Source: Tautonia sp040717455 (GTDB taxonomy: Bacteria > Planctomycetota > Planctomycetia > Isosphaerales > Isosphaeraceae). Taken from it: a stretch of 64,000 nucleotides of DNA. The stretch is taken from contig NZ_JBFEFH010000026.1 in NCBI RefSeq assembly GCF_040717455.1, forward strand, positions 41,686-105,685, read 5' to 3'. Below the pieces are notes generated by a model, which was not told the DNA's origin, searched no databases, and was given only the letters and a program-made list of their open reading frames with translations. This document shows, in pieces, positions 51,364 through 61,082 of this stretch. How positions within the stretch are numbered: the stretch's first letter is position 1; each line of letters begins with the position of its first letter. The position numbers were made by a program, and so were the translations under genes.

Positions 51364-52773
51364 ATGATTCGACTGCTCGGCCCCGGACCCCGGCTCTGCG
51401 ACGGCTACCGACGCCGGGAGGTCCTCCGCATCGGCGGCCTCGGCCTGCTGGGCGGCCTCGGGCTGCCGGACTTCGCCCGAGCGGGCGGCGGCACGGACCC
51501 CGCCCCCCTGGTGGCGGGCAACGCCTTCGGCAAGGCGAAGTCCTGCATCGTGTTGTTCCTGATGGGTGGCCCGCCGCAGCACTCCACCTGGGACCCCAAG
51601 CCCGACGCCCCCGCTGAGGTCCGGGGGGATTTCGGCCCGATCGCCACGGCGGTCCCCGGCCTCTCGATCTCCGAGCTTCTGCCCCGCACCGCGCAGGTCG
51701 CCGACAAGCTCTGCCTGCTGCGGGCCGTCTCGACCGGCGACAACGCCCACTCGTCCAGCGGCTATTATATGCTCACGGGACGGCCGCATCAGCCCCAGAA
51801 CTTCGAGAACGCCAATCCGGGGCCGCCCAACGACGCCCCAACGATCGGTGCCTTGCTCGGGAAGCTTGGGGAGTCGGCCGGCCCCTTGCCGCCGTCGGTC
51901 ACACTGCCGATGCGGATCTTCAACACCGACGGCAGCGTCTGGCCGGGCCAGGATGCCGGGTACCTCGGCCGGGCGGCCGACCCGTGGCTCCTGAACGGCC
52001 GGCTGACGCCCGAGGGCTACCACGTTCAGGAGATTGACCTGCCCGCCGACCTCGACCCGGCCCGGCTCGGGGATCGGATCGGCCTGCTTGACCGGATCGA
52101 GCGCCGCCTCGATGCCGAGGCCCCAGGCGTCATCGACGCCTTCGACAAGCACTCCCGACGGGCCTTCGATTTGCTCCGCTCCTCCGGGGCCCGCCGCGCC
52201 TTCGACCTGCATCGGGAGCCGGAGACCGTCCGTGAGCGATACGGGGAGACGCCCTTCGGCCAGGGGGTGCTGCTGGCCCGGAGGCTGGTCGAGGCCGGGG
52301 TCCGGCTGGTGCAGGTCAACTGGTATCGAGGGCCGGACGAGCCGACGGCGAACCCCTGCTGGGACAGCCACGTCGCCGAGTCGAGTCGCTTGAAGGAGGT
52401 GCTCGCGCCGCCGACGGACCTGGCCTTCTCGGCCTTGATCGAGGACCTGGACGCCCGGGGGATGCTGGAGGAGACGCTCGTCGTCTGCATGGCCGAGTTC
52501 GGCCGCAGCCCCCGGCTCGACGGCAACGGGGGCAGGGGCCACTGGGGCCCGGTCTTCTCGGTCGCACTGGCCGGCGGAGGGATCCAAGGCGGCCTGGTGT
52601 ATGGCTCGTCTGATGGGATCGGGGCCTACCCCCGTGACGGCCTGGTGCGTCCGGAGGACCTGACCGCCACCCTCTTCCATTGCCTCGGATACGCCCCGCA
52701 TTCCGAATACCTCGACCCGATGGGACGCCCGCACCCGATCAGCCGGGGAGAGGTGATCCACGCCATCCTCTGA
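51364..52773 (+). CDS. DUF1501 secreted protein (second copy)
   Basis: 469 residues. Leader RRREVLRIGGLGLLGGLGLPDFARA fits a Tat signal. Body motifs: CIVLFLMGGPPQHSTWDPKPDAP, FGPIATAVPGLSISELLPRTA, YMLTGR, RLVEAGVRLVQVNWYRGPD...WDSHVAES, AEFGRSPRLDGNGGRGHWGPVFSVALAGGGIQGGLVYGSSD. Paralogous to the protein at 43562-45031. Function unknown; no DUF1549/1553 partner is adjacent. Confidence 0.88.
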   Translation: MIRLLGPGPRLCDGYRRREVLRIGGLGLLGGLGLPDFARAGGGTDPAPLVAGNAFGKAKSCIVLFLMGGPPQHSTWDPKPDAPAEVRGDFGPIATAVPGLSISELLPRTAQVADKLCLLRAVSTGDNAHSSSGYYMLTGRPHQPQNFENANPGPPNDAPTIGALLGKLGESAGPLPPSVTLPMRIFNTDGSVWPGQDAGYLGRAADPWLLNGRLTPEGYHVQEIDLPADLDPARLGDRIGLLDRIERRLDAEAPGVIDAFDKHSRRAFDLLRSSGARRAFDLHREPETVRERYGETPFGQGVLLARRLVEAGVRLVQVNWYRGPDEPTANPCWDSHVAESSRLKEVLAPPTDLAFSALIEDLDARGMLEETLVVCMAEFGRSPRLDGNGGRGHWGPVFSVALAGGGIQGGLVYGSSDGIGAYPRDGLVRPEDLTATLFHCLGYAPHSEYLDPMGRPHPISRGEVIHAIL

Positions 52774-53355
52774 GTGACTGCGCCCCGGCCCGGGCCCCCG
52801 TCGGTCCAGCAAGTGCCATTGATCGGCAACTTACCTCTGCGTTGAGAGCGCCTCGACGGCCACCCGGGCAGAGGCAGACGAGCGGTCGAAGCTGACCAAT
52901 GACTTCGGAGGTCGTGTTCGAGGGGTTAGCCGGGATCATGGAACGTCGGGAACGGCGGGCAGGGCCGAGGTCGTGGCAGCGCATGGGCACGAAGTTCCTT
53001 GCAACAGACAAGGGCCGGGGCTTCAATCCCTCTCTCATTCAATGGGCGATTCCTCCGGCGTTCACCGCGAGGATTTCGGATCGAAAAGCACCCCCGCCCA
53101 TCGAGAGGAGATGGAATCCGCCGACCACGTTGAACTCCCCCTTCACAAGGGGCGAGCCCGATGGTCAGGCGGAGAGTCAGTCTCCCAGGTTGACAGCACG
53201 ATCGTCGCACTCGAGATGGATCAGGGCCTGAGCGACTCTGGCGATGTCGGCCCGAGAGGCTCGGCCTCGCTTCCGGCCGACGGGAACGACAGCGCGACGA
53301 TTCCCAGTACCCGACGAGAGGACCGGAGGACTCATGTTCGCGAGACACCCCGTAG
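52774..53355. other. Gene-free or decayed region before the S15 fragment
   Basis: About 580 bp without a convincing gene. It includes a short inverted CCCCCTTCACAAGGGG (around 53140-53160). It probably contains lost sequence of the peptidase gene. Confidence 0.45.
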
Positions 53356-53922
53356 TACCGGTCCCACGGCCTGGTCCGCTCGCCGGGAGGGTATTTCGGC
53401 GAGGACATCGACGTGCTCTACGACTTCGTCCGCAGCGGCAACCCCGAGCGTCGGCCCCACTGGGACTGCACCGTCCGAGACACCGAGATGGCCGGGCAGA
53501 TGATCCGCCTGACCGGCGACTTCAATGACTTCTGGGCCGGCCGCGACGACCTCAACAGTCTGGGTCCGCTGAAGGCCGCAACCCTGATGGCTCACGCCTT
53601 CAACGACTGGAACGTGATGCCCGAGCACAGCGTTCGGATCTATCAGGCGATCAAGGACAAGGGCGTCCCGGCGCAGATCTACTTCCATCAAGGGGGGCAC
53701 GGTGGCCCGCCACCCCCGGAGCAGGTCAACCGGTGGTTCACCCGGTACCTGCTCGGTGTCGAGAACGAGGTGGAGGAGGGGCCCCGGGCCTGGATCGTGC
53801 GCGAGCAGGACGACCGTGCGCAACCGACCGCATACCCCGACTACCCGCACCCTGACGCCCGGTCCCGAGGAACGATCTTCGACCGAGGCCACGACCGATT
53901 GATCGGCCCGGACACTTTCTGA
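53356..53922 (+). pseudogene. S15 peptidase (Xaa-Pro dipeptidyl-peptidase-like) C-terminal fragment
   Basis: After an in-frame TAG (53353-53355) the frame reads YRSHGLVRSPGGYFGEDIDVLYDFVRSGNPERRPHWDC, then LMAHAFNDWNVMPEHSVRIYQAIKDKGVPAQIYFHQGGHGGPP. The last part carries the conserved Asp and catalytic-type His of S15/PepX alpha/beta hydrolases. The nucleophile Ser region is missing and no upstream frame restores it. A gene remnant. Confidence 0.68.
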
Positions 53923-54412
53923 ACCCCCGTCCGTTACGTTTCGGGATCCCTGGTCAGCTCCGTCGATCATGAAGAACCTCTGGAACCGGTTCAGGGGGCG
54001 CCGGCTCATCCGAGGCGACCGGCAGCGACCTTGCCCTGTCGACGGAGATGTCGGAGGTGCGCGCGAGCGATGTCTCTGGGCCGATCGGAGAAACGCCAGG
54101 TCGATGCCAGGCCCTCTTTGCCACCTGCAGAGACTAGGAAATCTGGGAGGACCTGGAAGATTTGGTGATTGCTTCTCGCTCGATTGCTGTCTAAACTTCT
54201 CGCATGAGGTTTGGCCTCGTTCTGAGTGCTGTCTTGATTCGACCTTGTCTCCTTCGGAGTCGAGGCGAACCGCATCGGGATGGGGGTCGTCGGGCTAGCG
54301 CGTTCGCCGTCAATCGCTCGAGACCGTCGCTCAGTCAAGGTCGCGTTTGAAACCAATTCTCGTGTCTGTCGACCGCAAGGCGATCGCCCCTGATAGGTCG
54401 TGAGGCCCCCCA
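53923..54412. other. 490-bp leader of the chemosensory operon
   Basis: No convincing gene. Moderately AT-richer in 54110-54260 than surroundings, so the operon promoter probably lies there; no strong boxes seen. Confidence 0.45.
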
Positions 54413-55219
54413 ATGAGCGGCGAGACAGGGCTTGAAGGTTACTCCCTGGAGGACCTCTTCCGGTCCGAGGTGGAGTCCCACCTGGAAGTGCTTGGGGCCG
54501 CGCTTCTGGAACTGGAGCGGTCGCCGGGCGATCCGTCTCGTGTCGACGAAATGATGCGGGCGGCCCACTCGATCAAAGGGGCGGCTCGCGTCGTTCGAGT
54601 GGAGGCGGCAGTCCGCGTGGCCCATGTCATGGAAGATTGCTTCATCGCGGTCCAGAAAGGGACGCTGACCCTTTCCCCCTCAGACATCGATGTGCTGCTC
54701 CGGGGCGTGGACCTGCTCGGGAAGATCTCGGAGGCGACGAGGTCCCCCGAGGACGATCTGACAACTCGGTTCGAAGAGGCTGTGCAATCGCTCGTCGTCG
54801 AGATTGGTGCCATCCTCTCCAGCCAGGGGCAGCCGGGAGGCGCATCTCCCAGGCCGGACGCTGCCCCTGCTCCCGCCCCGATCACACCGCCCCCCGACGA
54901 GCCTGCAACGACCTCGACGGACGAGACGATCGCGTTCCCGGAGTTCCTCGACGCAGGGGCGGCGGAGGAGATCCGGATACGATTCCTCTCGGCGGCCGGC
55001 CGGGGGTGCGACGCCGTGCGGATTGACCTCCGGGGGACGAAGGATCTGGATGTTCAGGGGCTTGTGCTGCTGGCCGCGATCCCCCGGCATGTTGCCCGGC
55101 ACGGCCACCCGAAACTCCAACTTGTGGGGGTGTCGGAGGCGATGGAGGTGGTCCTCCGCGTGACGGGGATGGACGCAGCCTACGGCCTGGGTGTCCACCC
55201 GTCGTCTCGGGGCGCGTGA
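54413..55219 (+). CDS. HPt-STAS two-domain signalling protein
   Basis: 268 residues. HPt domain (~12-120) with phosphorylatable His52 in MRAAHSIKGAARVVRVEAAVRVAHVMED; a Pro-rich linker (~135-160); then a STAS-like domain (~165-262; DAVRIDLRGTKDLDVQGLVLLAAIPRHVARHGHPKLQLVGVSEAMEVVLRVTGM). The usual phosphorylated Ser of anti-sigma-antagonist STAS is replaced: the loop reads DLDVQGL rather than D-S-S/T-G-L. First gene of the chemosensory operon, 3 bp before the CheA start. Confidence 0.8.
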   Translation: MSGETGLEGYSLEDLFRSEVESHLEVLGAALLELERSPGDPSRVDEMMRAAHSIKGAARVVRVEAAVRVAHVMEDCFIAVQKGTLTLSPSDIDVLLRGVDLLGKISEATRSPEDDLTTRFEEAVQSLVVEIGAILSSQGQPGGASPRPDAAPAPAPITPPPDEPATTSTDETIAFPEFLDAGAAEEIRIRFLSAAGRGCDAVRIDLRGTKDLDVQGLVLLAAIPRHVARHGHPKLQLVGVSEAMEVVLRVTGMDAAYGLGVHPSSRGA

Positions 55220-55222
55220 TCG

Positions 55223-58200
55223 ATGAAGCTCCCCTCGGACGAATTCGTGATCCAGGCTCGGGAGCACCTGACGGCCCTGGAGCACACCCTCCTGTCGCTG
55301 GAGGGCTCGGGGTCCGGACCAGGGACCCGGGAGCGAATCGACCGCTGCCTGAGGATCGTGCACTCCATCAAGGGGGATGCCGGCTTCCTCGGATTCTCGG
55401 CGATCCGGACCCTGGCCGACGCGATCGAAACGCTCCTGGAGGCGCTTCGGGAGCAGGACGGACCGCCCTCGGCTCCGGCCGTCGAGCGTTTGCTCCTGGC
55501 CCGAGACCGGATGGCGGCCCTCGTGGATGACCTCGAAGGGGGGCGTACGGCGGATCTCGGGGAACTGATCGACGACCTGGGACGAGTCGCCCGCAAGTTG
55601 CCCGGGTCCGCCGCGAGGTGGGACATCGATCTCCGCGGGGTGGACCGGAGCCGGGACGGCCACCTCGCCGGCTTCTTTGCGGCGTTCGAGCAGTTCGGCC
55701 AGGTGGTAACCCCGGAGGTCGCGATCGAGGGCGGCGAGCTTTCCGAAGGGCTCCCCGCAGGGCCGGTTCGCTTCCGGGCCAGGCTGTCACCCGAGGTACC
55801 CCGGGGGGAGATCCTCCGCGTGATCGGACTGCCCGAGGAGGTCGTGGCGGATGCCGTCTTCCCGCTGTCCGTCGAGCTGGGAAGCTGGTTAGATTCCAGC
55901 GGCCGGACCCTGGTGCCGCTGCTCGCCGACCTCGATCGAGCGGGGCGCGTCGAGGAGGCCCGGCTCGACTTCGTCCAGGACGACCTGGACGGCGGCCTCA
56001 CCCCGGGGCCGGTCGTGCTGAAGGGGAGGCTCCGGACCTCGATCCCGGAGGGTGAACTGGGCAAGCTCCTCGCGTTGCCCGTCGCGGCGGAGGGCCCCGG
56101 AGTCGCCGTGCTGTCCGCGCCTCCCGAGGTCGAGGTGGGCATGCCCGACGCGGGGTCGGGGACACTGCCCGCCCCGGTCGCCTCGGCAGCCCCACCACCC
56201 GCAGAGCCCGAGCGGGCCGCATCGCTGCGAATCAACGTCGAACTGCTCGACCGCCTGATGACGCTGACCAGCGAGCTGACCCTCATCCGCAATCAGTCGC
56301 TCCTCGTCTTCAACCTGGACGACGACCAGATCCGGCCCATCGTGCAGCGGCTCGACGGCGTCACCTCGGCGCTCCAGGAGACGGTGCTCCGCACCCGGAT
56401 GCAGCCGATCGGCAACCTCTTCGGGAAATTCCCGAGGGTGGTCCGCGACCTGGCCAGGCAGCTCGGGAAGCAGGTGGAGCTGAGGCTCGTCGGTCGGGAT
56501 GTCGAGCTTGACAAGACGATCCTCGAACAGCTCTCCGACCCGCTGACTCATCTGGTCCGCAACAGTGTCGATCACGGGATCGAGGCCCCCGCCGACCGGG
56601 TCGCCGGGGGCAAGTCCGCGGCCGGCCGCATCACCCTGTCGGCGGCGCACGAGGAGGGCCGGATTCGGATCGAGATCCGGGACGACGGGCGAGGCCTCGA
56701 CCCGCAGGCGATCCGAGAGAAGGCGCTCGGCATGCGGCTGAAGACCGAGGCCGAGCTCGACCGCATGTCCGACCGCGAGCTGTCCATGCTGATCCTGGTC
56801 CCGGGCTTCTCGACCGCCAGGGCCGTCTCCGACGTGTCCGGCCGAGGGGTCGGCATGGACGTGGTGAAGACGAACATCGAGCATCTGGAAGGGACGCTGA
56901 CGATCGACTCGACGCCGGGAGCCGGCACGGCGATGATCCTCCGGCTGCCGCTGACGCTGGCGATTATCCCCTGCCTGATCGTCACCGTGGGAGGGGAGCG
57001 GTACGCCATCCCGCAGCGGGACCTGGAGGAGGCCGTCTGTCTGCTCCCCCGACTGGCCGGCCGGATCGAGCGGGCGTTCGACACCGAGGTCTACCGGCTC
57101 CGGGGTCGGCTCTTGCCGATCGTTCGGCTGGGTGAGGTCCTCCGCCGCCGGAGCCCTTCCGGCACCGCGGCCGAGGTCCGGGACGAGCCGGCGGAAGATC
57201 CCGGGCAGCAGGTCGCGTACATCCTCGTCCTCAGGGCGGCCTCGCGACGTTTCGGGCTGGTGGTCGACGAGGTCCGGGGGACGGAGGAGGTCGTCGTCAA
57301 GCCGATGCACCCGGCGATCAAGCCGATCGGCATCTTCTCCGGCGCGACGATCATGGGGGACGGCCGGGTCGCGCCGATCATCGACGTGGCCGGGGTCGTC
57401 GAGCACGCCCGGCCGAGCTTCGAGTCGGCGGCGGAGGAGGTCGCCGAGCCGTCGGGCGATCGCGGTCGGGCGGGGGCGGCACAGCCGCAGCGCGTGCTCC
57501 TGTTCGAGCACGGCCCGCACGAGCAGTTCGCGCTGCCGCTGCTCCAGATCCGTCGCGTCGAGATGGTCGACCTCGACCGGGTCGAGCGCGTCGGCGAGCA
57601 CGAATACGTCGCCGTGGATGGGGTGTCGCTGCGTGTTTTGCGGCTCGATCGGGTGATGGACGTCTCTGCCCCCGACCCGACGACGGCCGTCGCCGGGAGG
57701 GTGCCCCTGATCCTGCCGAAATACGTCGCCCAGCCGATGGCGATCCTCGCGAGCCGCATCGTCGACACCGAGTCGCTCTCGGTCGGCCTGCAATCCCACC
57801 CGGAACACGAGCGGGGACTGCTCGGCTCGGCCATCGTCCGAGGCCGGATGACGCTCTTCCTGGATCTCCACCGGCTGTCGGGCCGGCTGTTCGGCGAGCC
57901 GACGCCCCTCCCCCCAGCCGGTGCGGGGCAGGGGGGACGCCCCCCTCGGCTGCTCCTGGTCGACGACACCCCGTTTTTCCTCGAGGTGGTTCGACGCTAT
58001 CTGTCGGAGGAAGGGTACGAGGTCGAGACGGCCACCGACGGCCTGGAGGGCCTGGACCGGATCGCGGCCGGCCCGCCGTTCGACCTGATCGTCTCGGACA
58101 TCGAGATGCCGGTCATGGACGGCTGGGAGTTCGCCCGCGAGGCCCGCCGGCGGGGCGTCCCGACGCCCATGCTCGCCCTGACCTCCCTGAGCGGGACCGC

Positions 58201-58315
58201 CCATGAGGCCCGGGCCCGCGAGTGCGGCTTCGACGAATACGAGGTGAAGCTCGACCACGACCGGCTGATCCGGAAGGTCGGTGCCCTGCTGGCCGCTCGG
58301 GAGGGCCGCAACTGA
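55223..58315 (+). CDS. cheA: CheA-type hybrid histidine kinase (HPt-kinase-CheW-CheW-REC)
   Basis: 1030 residues. HPt with His47 (RIVHSIKGDAGFLGF); a divergent middle region (~130-330); dimerisation helices (INVELLDRLMTLTSELTLIRNQ); CheA HATPase (PLTHLVRNSVDHGIEAP, IEIRDDGRGLD, GRGVGMDVVKTNIEHLEGT); first CheW domain (~590-750) and a second, CheW-like domain (~765-890); C-terminal receiver with VSDIEMPVMDG. The built-in receiver substitutes for a separate CheY, as in WspE-type proteins. Overlaps cheW by one base (TGATG). Confidence 0.88.
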   Translation: MKLPSDEFVIQAREHLTALEHTLLSLEGSGSGPGTRERIDRCLRIVHSIKGDAGFLGFSAIRTLADAIETLLEALREQDGPPSAPAVERLLLARDRMAALVDDLEGGRTADLGELIDDLGRVARKLPGSAARWDIDLRGVDRSRDGHLAGFFAAFEQFGQVVTPEVAIEGGELSEGLPAGPVRFRARLSPEVPRGEILRVIGLPEEVVADAVFPLSVELGSWLDSSGRTLVPLLADLDRAGRVEEARLDFVQDDLDGGLTPGPVVLKGRLRTSIPEGELGKLLALPVAAEGPGVAVLSAPPEVEVGMPDAGSGTLPAPVASAAPPPAEPERAASLRINVELLDRLMTLTSELTLIRNQSLLVFNLDDDQIRPIVQRLDGVTSALQETVLRTRMQPIGNLFGKFPRVVRDLARQLGKQVELRLVGRDVELDKTILEQLSDPLTHLVRNSVDHGIEAPADRVAGGKSAAGRITLSAAHEEGRIRIEIRDDGRGLDPQAIREKALGMRLKTEAELDRMSDRELSMLILVPGFSTARAVSDVSGRGVGMDVVKTNIEHLEGTLTIDSTPGAGTAMILRLPLTLAIIPCLIVTVGGERYAIPQRDLEEAVCLLPRLAGRIERAFDTEVYRLRGRLLPIVRLGEVLRRRSPSGTAAEVRDEPAEDPGQQVAYILVLRAASRRFGLVVDEVRGTEEVVVKPMHPAIKPIGIFSGATIMGDGRVAPIIDVAGVVEHARPSFESAAEEVAEPSGDRGRAGAAQPQRVLLFEHGPHEQFALPLLQIRRVEMVDLDRVERVGEHEYVAVDGVSLRVLRLDRVMDVSAPDPTTAVAGRVPLILPKYVAQPMAILASRIVDTESLSVGLQSHPEHERGLLGSAIVRGRMTLFLDLHRLSGRLFGEPTPLPPAGAGQGGRPPRLLLVDDTPFFLEVVRRYLSEEGYEVETATDGLEGLDRIAAGPPFDLIVSDIEMPVMDGWEFAREARRRGVPTPMLALTSLSGTAHEARARECGFDEYEVKLDHDRLIRKVGALLAAREGRN

Positions 58316-58800
58316 TGGGGGCCCCCATGGCATCGTCTCGCCTGTTTTGTACGTTCCGCCTCGACCGCCGCCTCTTCGGCGTCGACCTGCTCGACGTGAA
58401 GGAGGTCACGGCGGAGACGACCGCGACTCGCATCGCCCATGCCCCCGACGAGGTGCTCGGCCTGGTGAACATCCGGGGCCACATCTACCTCGCGCTCGAC
58501 CTGCGACGGCTCCTCGGCCTGCCCGCCTCGGCGGTGGGTGCCGAGAGCCGCCTGGTGCTGTTCAAGCCGACGGTCGGCCCCGCCTTCGGCGTGATGGTCG
58601 ACGAGATCGCCGACATCCAGGCCGCCGAGCCGGGCCGCATCGCCTCCTTCTCCCGGACGGGCCCCGGGGCCGCGGCCCCGGGGGTGGGGCGCGTCGAGTT
58701 GATCGATTCCGTCTGCCAGTTGGCCGACGAATTGCTCGTCGTCCTCGCCCCCCGCCGCTTCCTGCCCGTTGTTGAGCGGGTCCTGGCCGGCCCGGCCTGA
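58315..58800 (+). CDS. cheW: CheW adaptor protein
   Basis: 161 residues starting at ATG 58315, whose A is the last base of the cheA stop (a later ATG at 58327 is possible). CheW text: FRLDRRLFGVDLLDVKEV, IAHAPDEVLGLVNIRGHIYLALDLRRLLGL and GVMVDEIADIQAAEPG. It bridges the MCP and the CheA kinase. Confidence 0.88.
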   Translation: MGAPMASSRLFCTFRLDRRLFGVDLLDVKEVTAETTATRIAHAPDEVLGLVNIRGHIYLALDLRRLLGLPASAVGAESRLVLFKPTVGPAFGVMVDEIADIQAAEPGRIASFSRTGPGAAAPGVGRVELIDSVCQLADELLVVLAPRRFLPVVERVLAGPA

Positions 58801-58838
58801 CTATCCCCACAATCGCCACCGAATCGCAGGGCAACACC

Positions 58839-61082
58839 GTGAAGAACCTCAGACTCGCCCAGAAGATGACCGTCCTGTCGCTGATCTTGATGGGGTCGAT
58901 CGTCGTGCTGGCGGTCGTCGCCCTGACGCAACTCACGGCGCTCGACGCACAGGTCCGGCAGCTCGTGGACGGGACGCTCGTGAAGCGTCAGACGCTGGCC
59001 GACCTCGAGTCCACGCTGTTCATGAGCATCCGCGCCCAGAAGAACGCCATCCTCGCCCCGGACGACGAGGGGTCGAGGCAGTATGCGGAGGAATCGAAGT
59101 CGCTCCTGACAGACATCCGCTCCGCGCTGGACCGGCTCCGGGGCCTCACCTCGGCCGCGGGGGGCGACACCCAGTCGGCGGCGGTCGAGGCGCTCGGCGA
59201 GTCGATCGACGCCTTCCGAATGATCAACGAAGAAACCCTGGACCTCGCCGTCCAGAACACGAACCTCAAGGCGAGGGCCCTGCTCGCGGGGGATCACCGG
59301 CGCCAGGTGGAGTTGCTCGCCTCGCTCCTGCGGAGGGAGATCGGCGAGGCGGCATCCGTGCAGGCCCCGAGCCCCGAGGACCTCTCGCGATTGCGGTCGC
59401 TCGCCGAGGCCCTCGCCGCGTTGCTGGAGATGCATCCCGCGCTCGTCCGGCACATCGAATCCTCCGACAGGCAGGAGATGACCACCCAGTCAAGCAGGCT
59501 CGCGGACCTTCACTCCCGGGTCCTCGCGGGCCTGGAGGCGGCCGCCGGGGGAGACGCGGCCGGGACCCCGGAGGGGGCGAACGCGCTGGCCGAGCTCGAG
59601 TCCATTCAGGCTGGCATCCTCAAGCTCTCGGAGACGGACTCGAACAACCGGTCGGTCTCCCTGTCGCTCCTCGAAGCGAAGGCCGCGGCGGATGGGTGCT
59701 CGGGGCGGATCGACGAACTGGCCGACCTCTTCGCCCGGGAGGCCACGGCGGGCCGGGACCGCAGCGCGGCCGCCTACAGGGTCGGGCTGGCGTGGATCCT
59801 CGGCGTCGCCCTGGCCGGCCTGGTGATCGGGGTGGGCGTCGCCCGGTTCGTCACGCGGTCGGTCACCGGGCCGGTCCTGGAGGTCCGCGACCTGACCCGG
59901 GCGATGGCCGACGGCGACCTCCGGCGGCGGATCGCCCTGGACCAGGGGGACGAGGTCGGCCAGCTCTCCGAGGCGACTAACTCCCTCGCGGACGCCTTCA
60001 GCACGATCGTCGCCGAGATCCAGGGGGTCTGCGAAGGGATGGCCGAGGCGGCGGGCGAACTTTCCGGCGTCTCGAATCAGCTCGTCTCGCAGAGCGAGCA
60101 GGCGTCGTTGAAGGCCTCCAGCGTCGCCGGCGCCTCGGAGCAACTGACCATGAACATCGGCACGATGGCCTCCGGCGCCGAGGAGATGAGCACCAGCGTG
60201 GCCTCGATCAGCTCGGCCAGCGAGCAGATGAGCATCAATGTCGGCACGATCTCGTCGGCCGCGGAGCAGACCTCGACGAACGTCAATTTCGTCTCCCAGG
60301 CGGTGGGGGAGATCTCCAGCTCCTTTTCCGACGTCCTGAAGGACGTTCAACAGGGGTCGAGCATCGCCGAGGAGGCGAGCCGGATGGCCGACTCGGCGAC
60401 CGAGACGATCCAGCTCCTGAACCGCTCCGGCTCCGAGATCAGCAAGGTCACCGAGGCGATCAAGATGATCGCCCTCCAGACCAACCTGCTCGCGCTGAAC
60501 GCCACGATCGAGGCGACCTCGGCCGGCGAGGCGGGGCGGGGCTTCGCCGTCGTCGCCCACGAGATCAAGGAACTGGCCAACCAGAGCGCCAAGGCGGCCG
60601 AGGACATCGCCCGCAAGATTGAAGGCGTCCAGGACGGCACGAGGCGTGCCGTCCTGGTCATCCAGGGCATTTCGGAGATTATCAAGGAGATCAACGCCTC
60701 GTCGGGTAGAATCACGGGGTCGGTGGAGAAGCAGACACGGTCGGCGACCCTGATCTCCCAGAACGTCTCGGAAGCGAGCAAGGGCGTGAACGACATCGCG
60801 CGGTCGATCGCCGAGGTGGCCAAGGCCGCCGACGACATGGCCCGGAACGTGGCCGAGGCGGCCCGGGGGGCCACCGAGGTCTCTCGGAACGTCGCCGAGG
60901 CGGCCAAGGCCGCCAGCGGGATCTCCTCCGACATCCACGGCGTCAGCGAGGCGTCCCGATCGACCAACGATTCCGCCTCGCTCGTCCACACCTCCGCCGA
61001 GCAGCTCGACCGGACCAGCACGCAGTTGCGGGGCCTGATCGGCCGGTTCAAGGTCGCCCCGGGAGGGGCCTCGGGCGTATGA
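58839..61082 (+). CDS. Methyl-accepting chemotaxis protein (4-helix-bundle sensor)
   Basis: 747 residues from a GTG at 58839. TM1 (~8-32) and TM2 (~312-336) bracket a four-helix-bundle-type periplasmic domain (DAQVRQLVDGTLVKRQTLADLESTLFMSIRAQKNAI). HAMP (~337-390; SVTGPVLEVRDLTRAMADGDLRRRI) leads to the coiled-coil signalling domain whose tip reads AIKMIALQTNLLALNATIEATSAGEAGRGFAVVAHEIKELANQSA. No C-terminal CheR-binding pentapeptide is seen. Ligand unknown. Overlaps cheB by 4 bases. Confidence 0.9.
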   Translation: MKNLRLAQKMTVLSLILMGSIVVLAVVALTQLTALDAQVRQLVDGTLVKRQTLADLESTLFMSIRAQKNAILAPDDEGSRQYAEESKSLLTDIRSALDRLRGLTSAAGGDTQSAAVEALGESIDAFRMINEETLDLAVQNTNLKARALLAGDHRRQVELLASLLRREIGEAASVQAPSPEDLSRLRSLAEALAALLEMHPALVRHIESSDRQEMTTQSSRLADLHSRVLAGLEAAAGGDAAGTPEGANALAELESIQAGILKLSETDSNNRSVSLSLLEAKAAADGCSGRIDELADLFAREATAGRDRSAAAYRVGLAWILGVALAGLVIGVGVARFVTRSVTGPVLEVRDLTRAMADGDLRRRIALDQGDEVGQLSEATNSLADAFSTIVAEIQGVCEGMAEAAGELSGVSNQLVSQSEQASLKASSVAGASEQLTMNIGTMASGAEEMSTSVASISSASEQMSINVGTISSAAEQTSTNVNFVSQAVGEISSSFSDVLKDVQQGSSIAEEASRMADSATETIQLLNRSGSEISKVTEAIKMIALQTNLLALNATIEATSAGEAGRGFAVVAHEIKELANQSAKAAEDIARKIEGVQDGTRRAVLVIQGISEIIKEINASSGRITGSVEKQTRSATLISQNVSEASKGVNDIARSIAEVAKAADDMARNVAEAARGATEVSRNVAEAAKAASGISSDIHGVSEASRSTNDSASLVHTSAEQLDRTSTQLRGLIGRFKVAPGGASGV

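Noticed and set aside
53244..53528. Plus-strand frame with a good GGAGG leader
   Set aside because: The Arg/Pro-rich text is the wrong frame over the S15 fragment; the protein-like frame is the other one.
54169..54197. Promoter TTGCTT-17-TAAACT upstream of the chemosensory operon
   Set aside because: Only 3 of 6 and 4 of 6 consensus matches and over 200 bases from the first gene; too weak to list as a feature.
55889..58333. An 814-codon minus-strand open frame
   Set aside because: Antisense shadow of cheA with low-complexity text.
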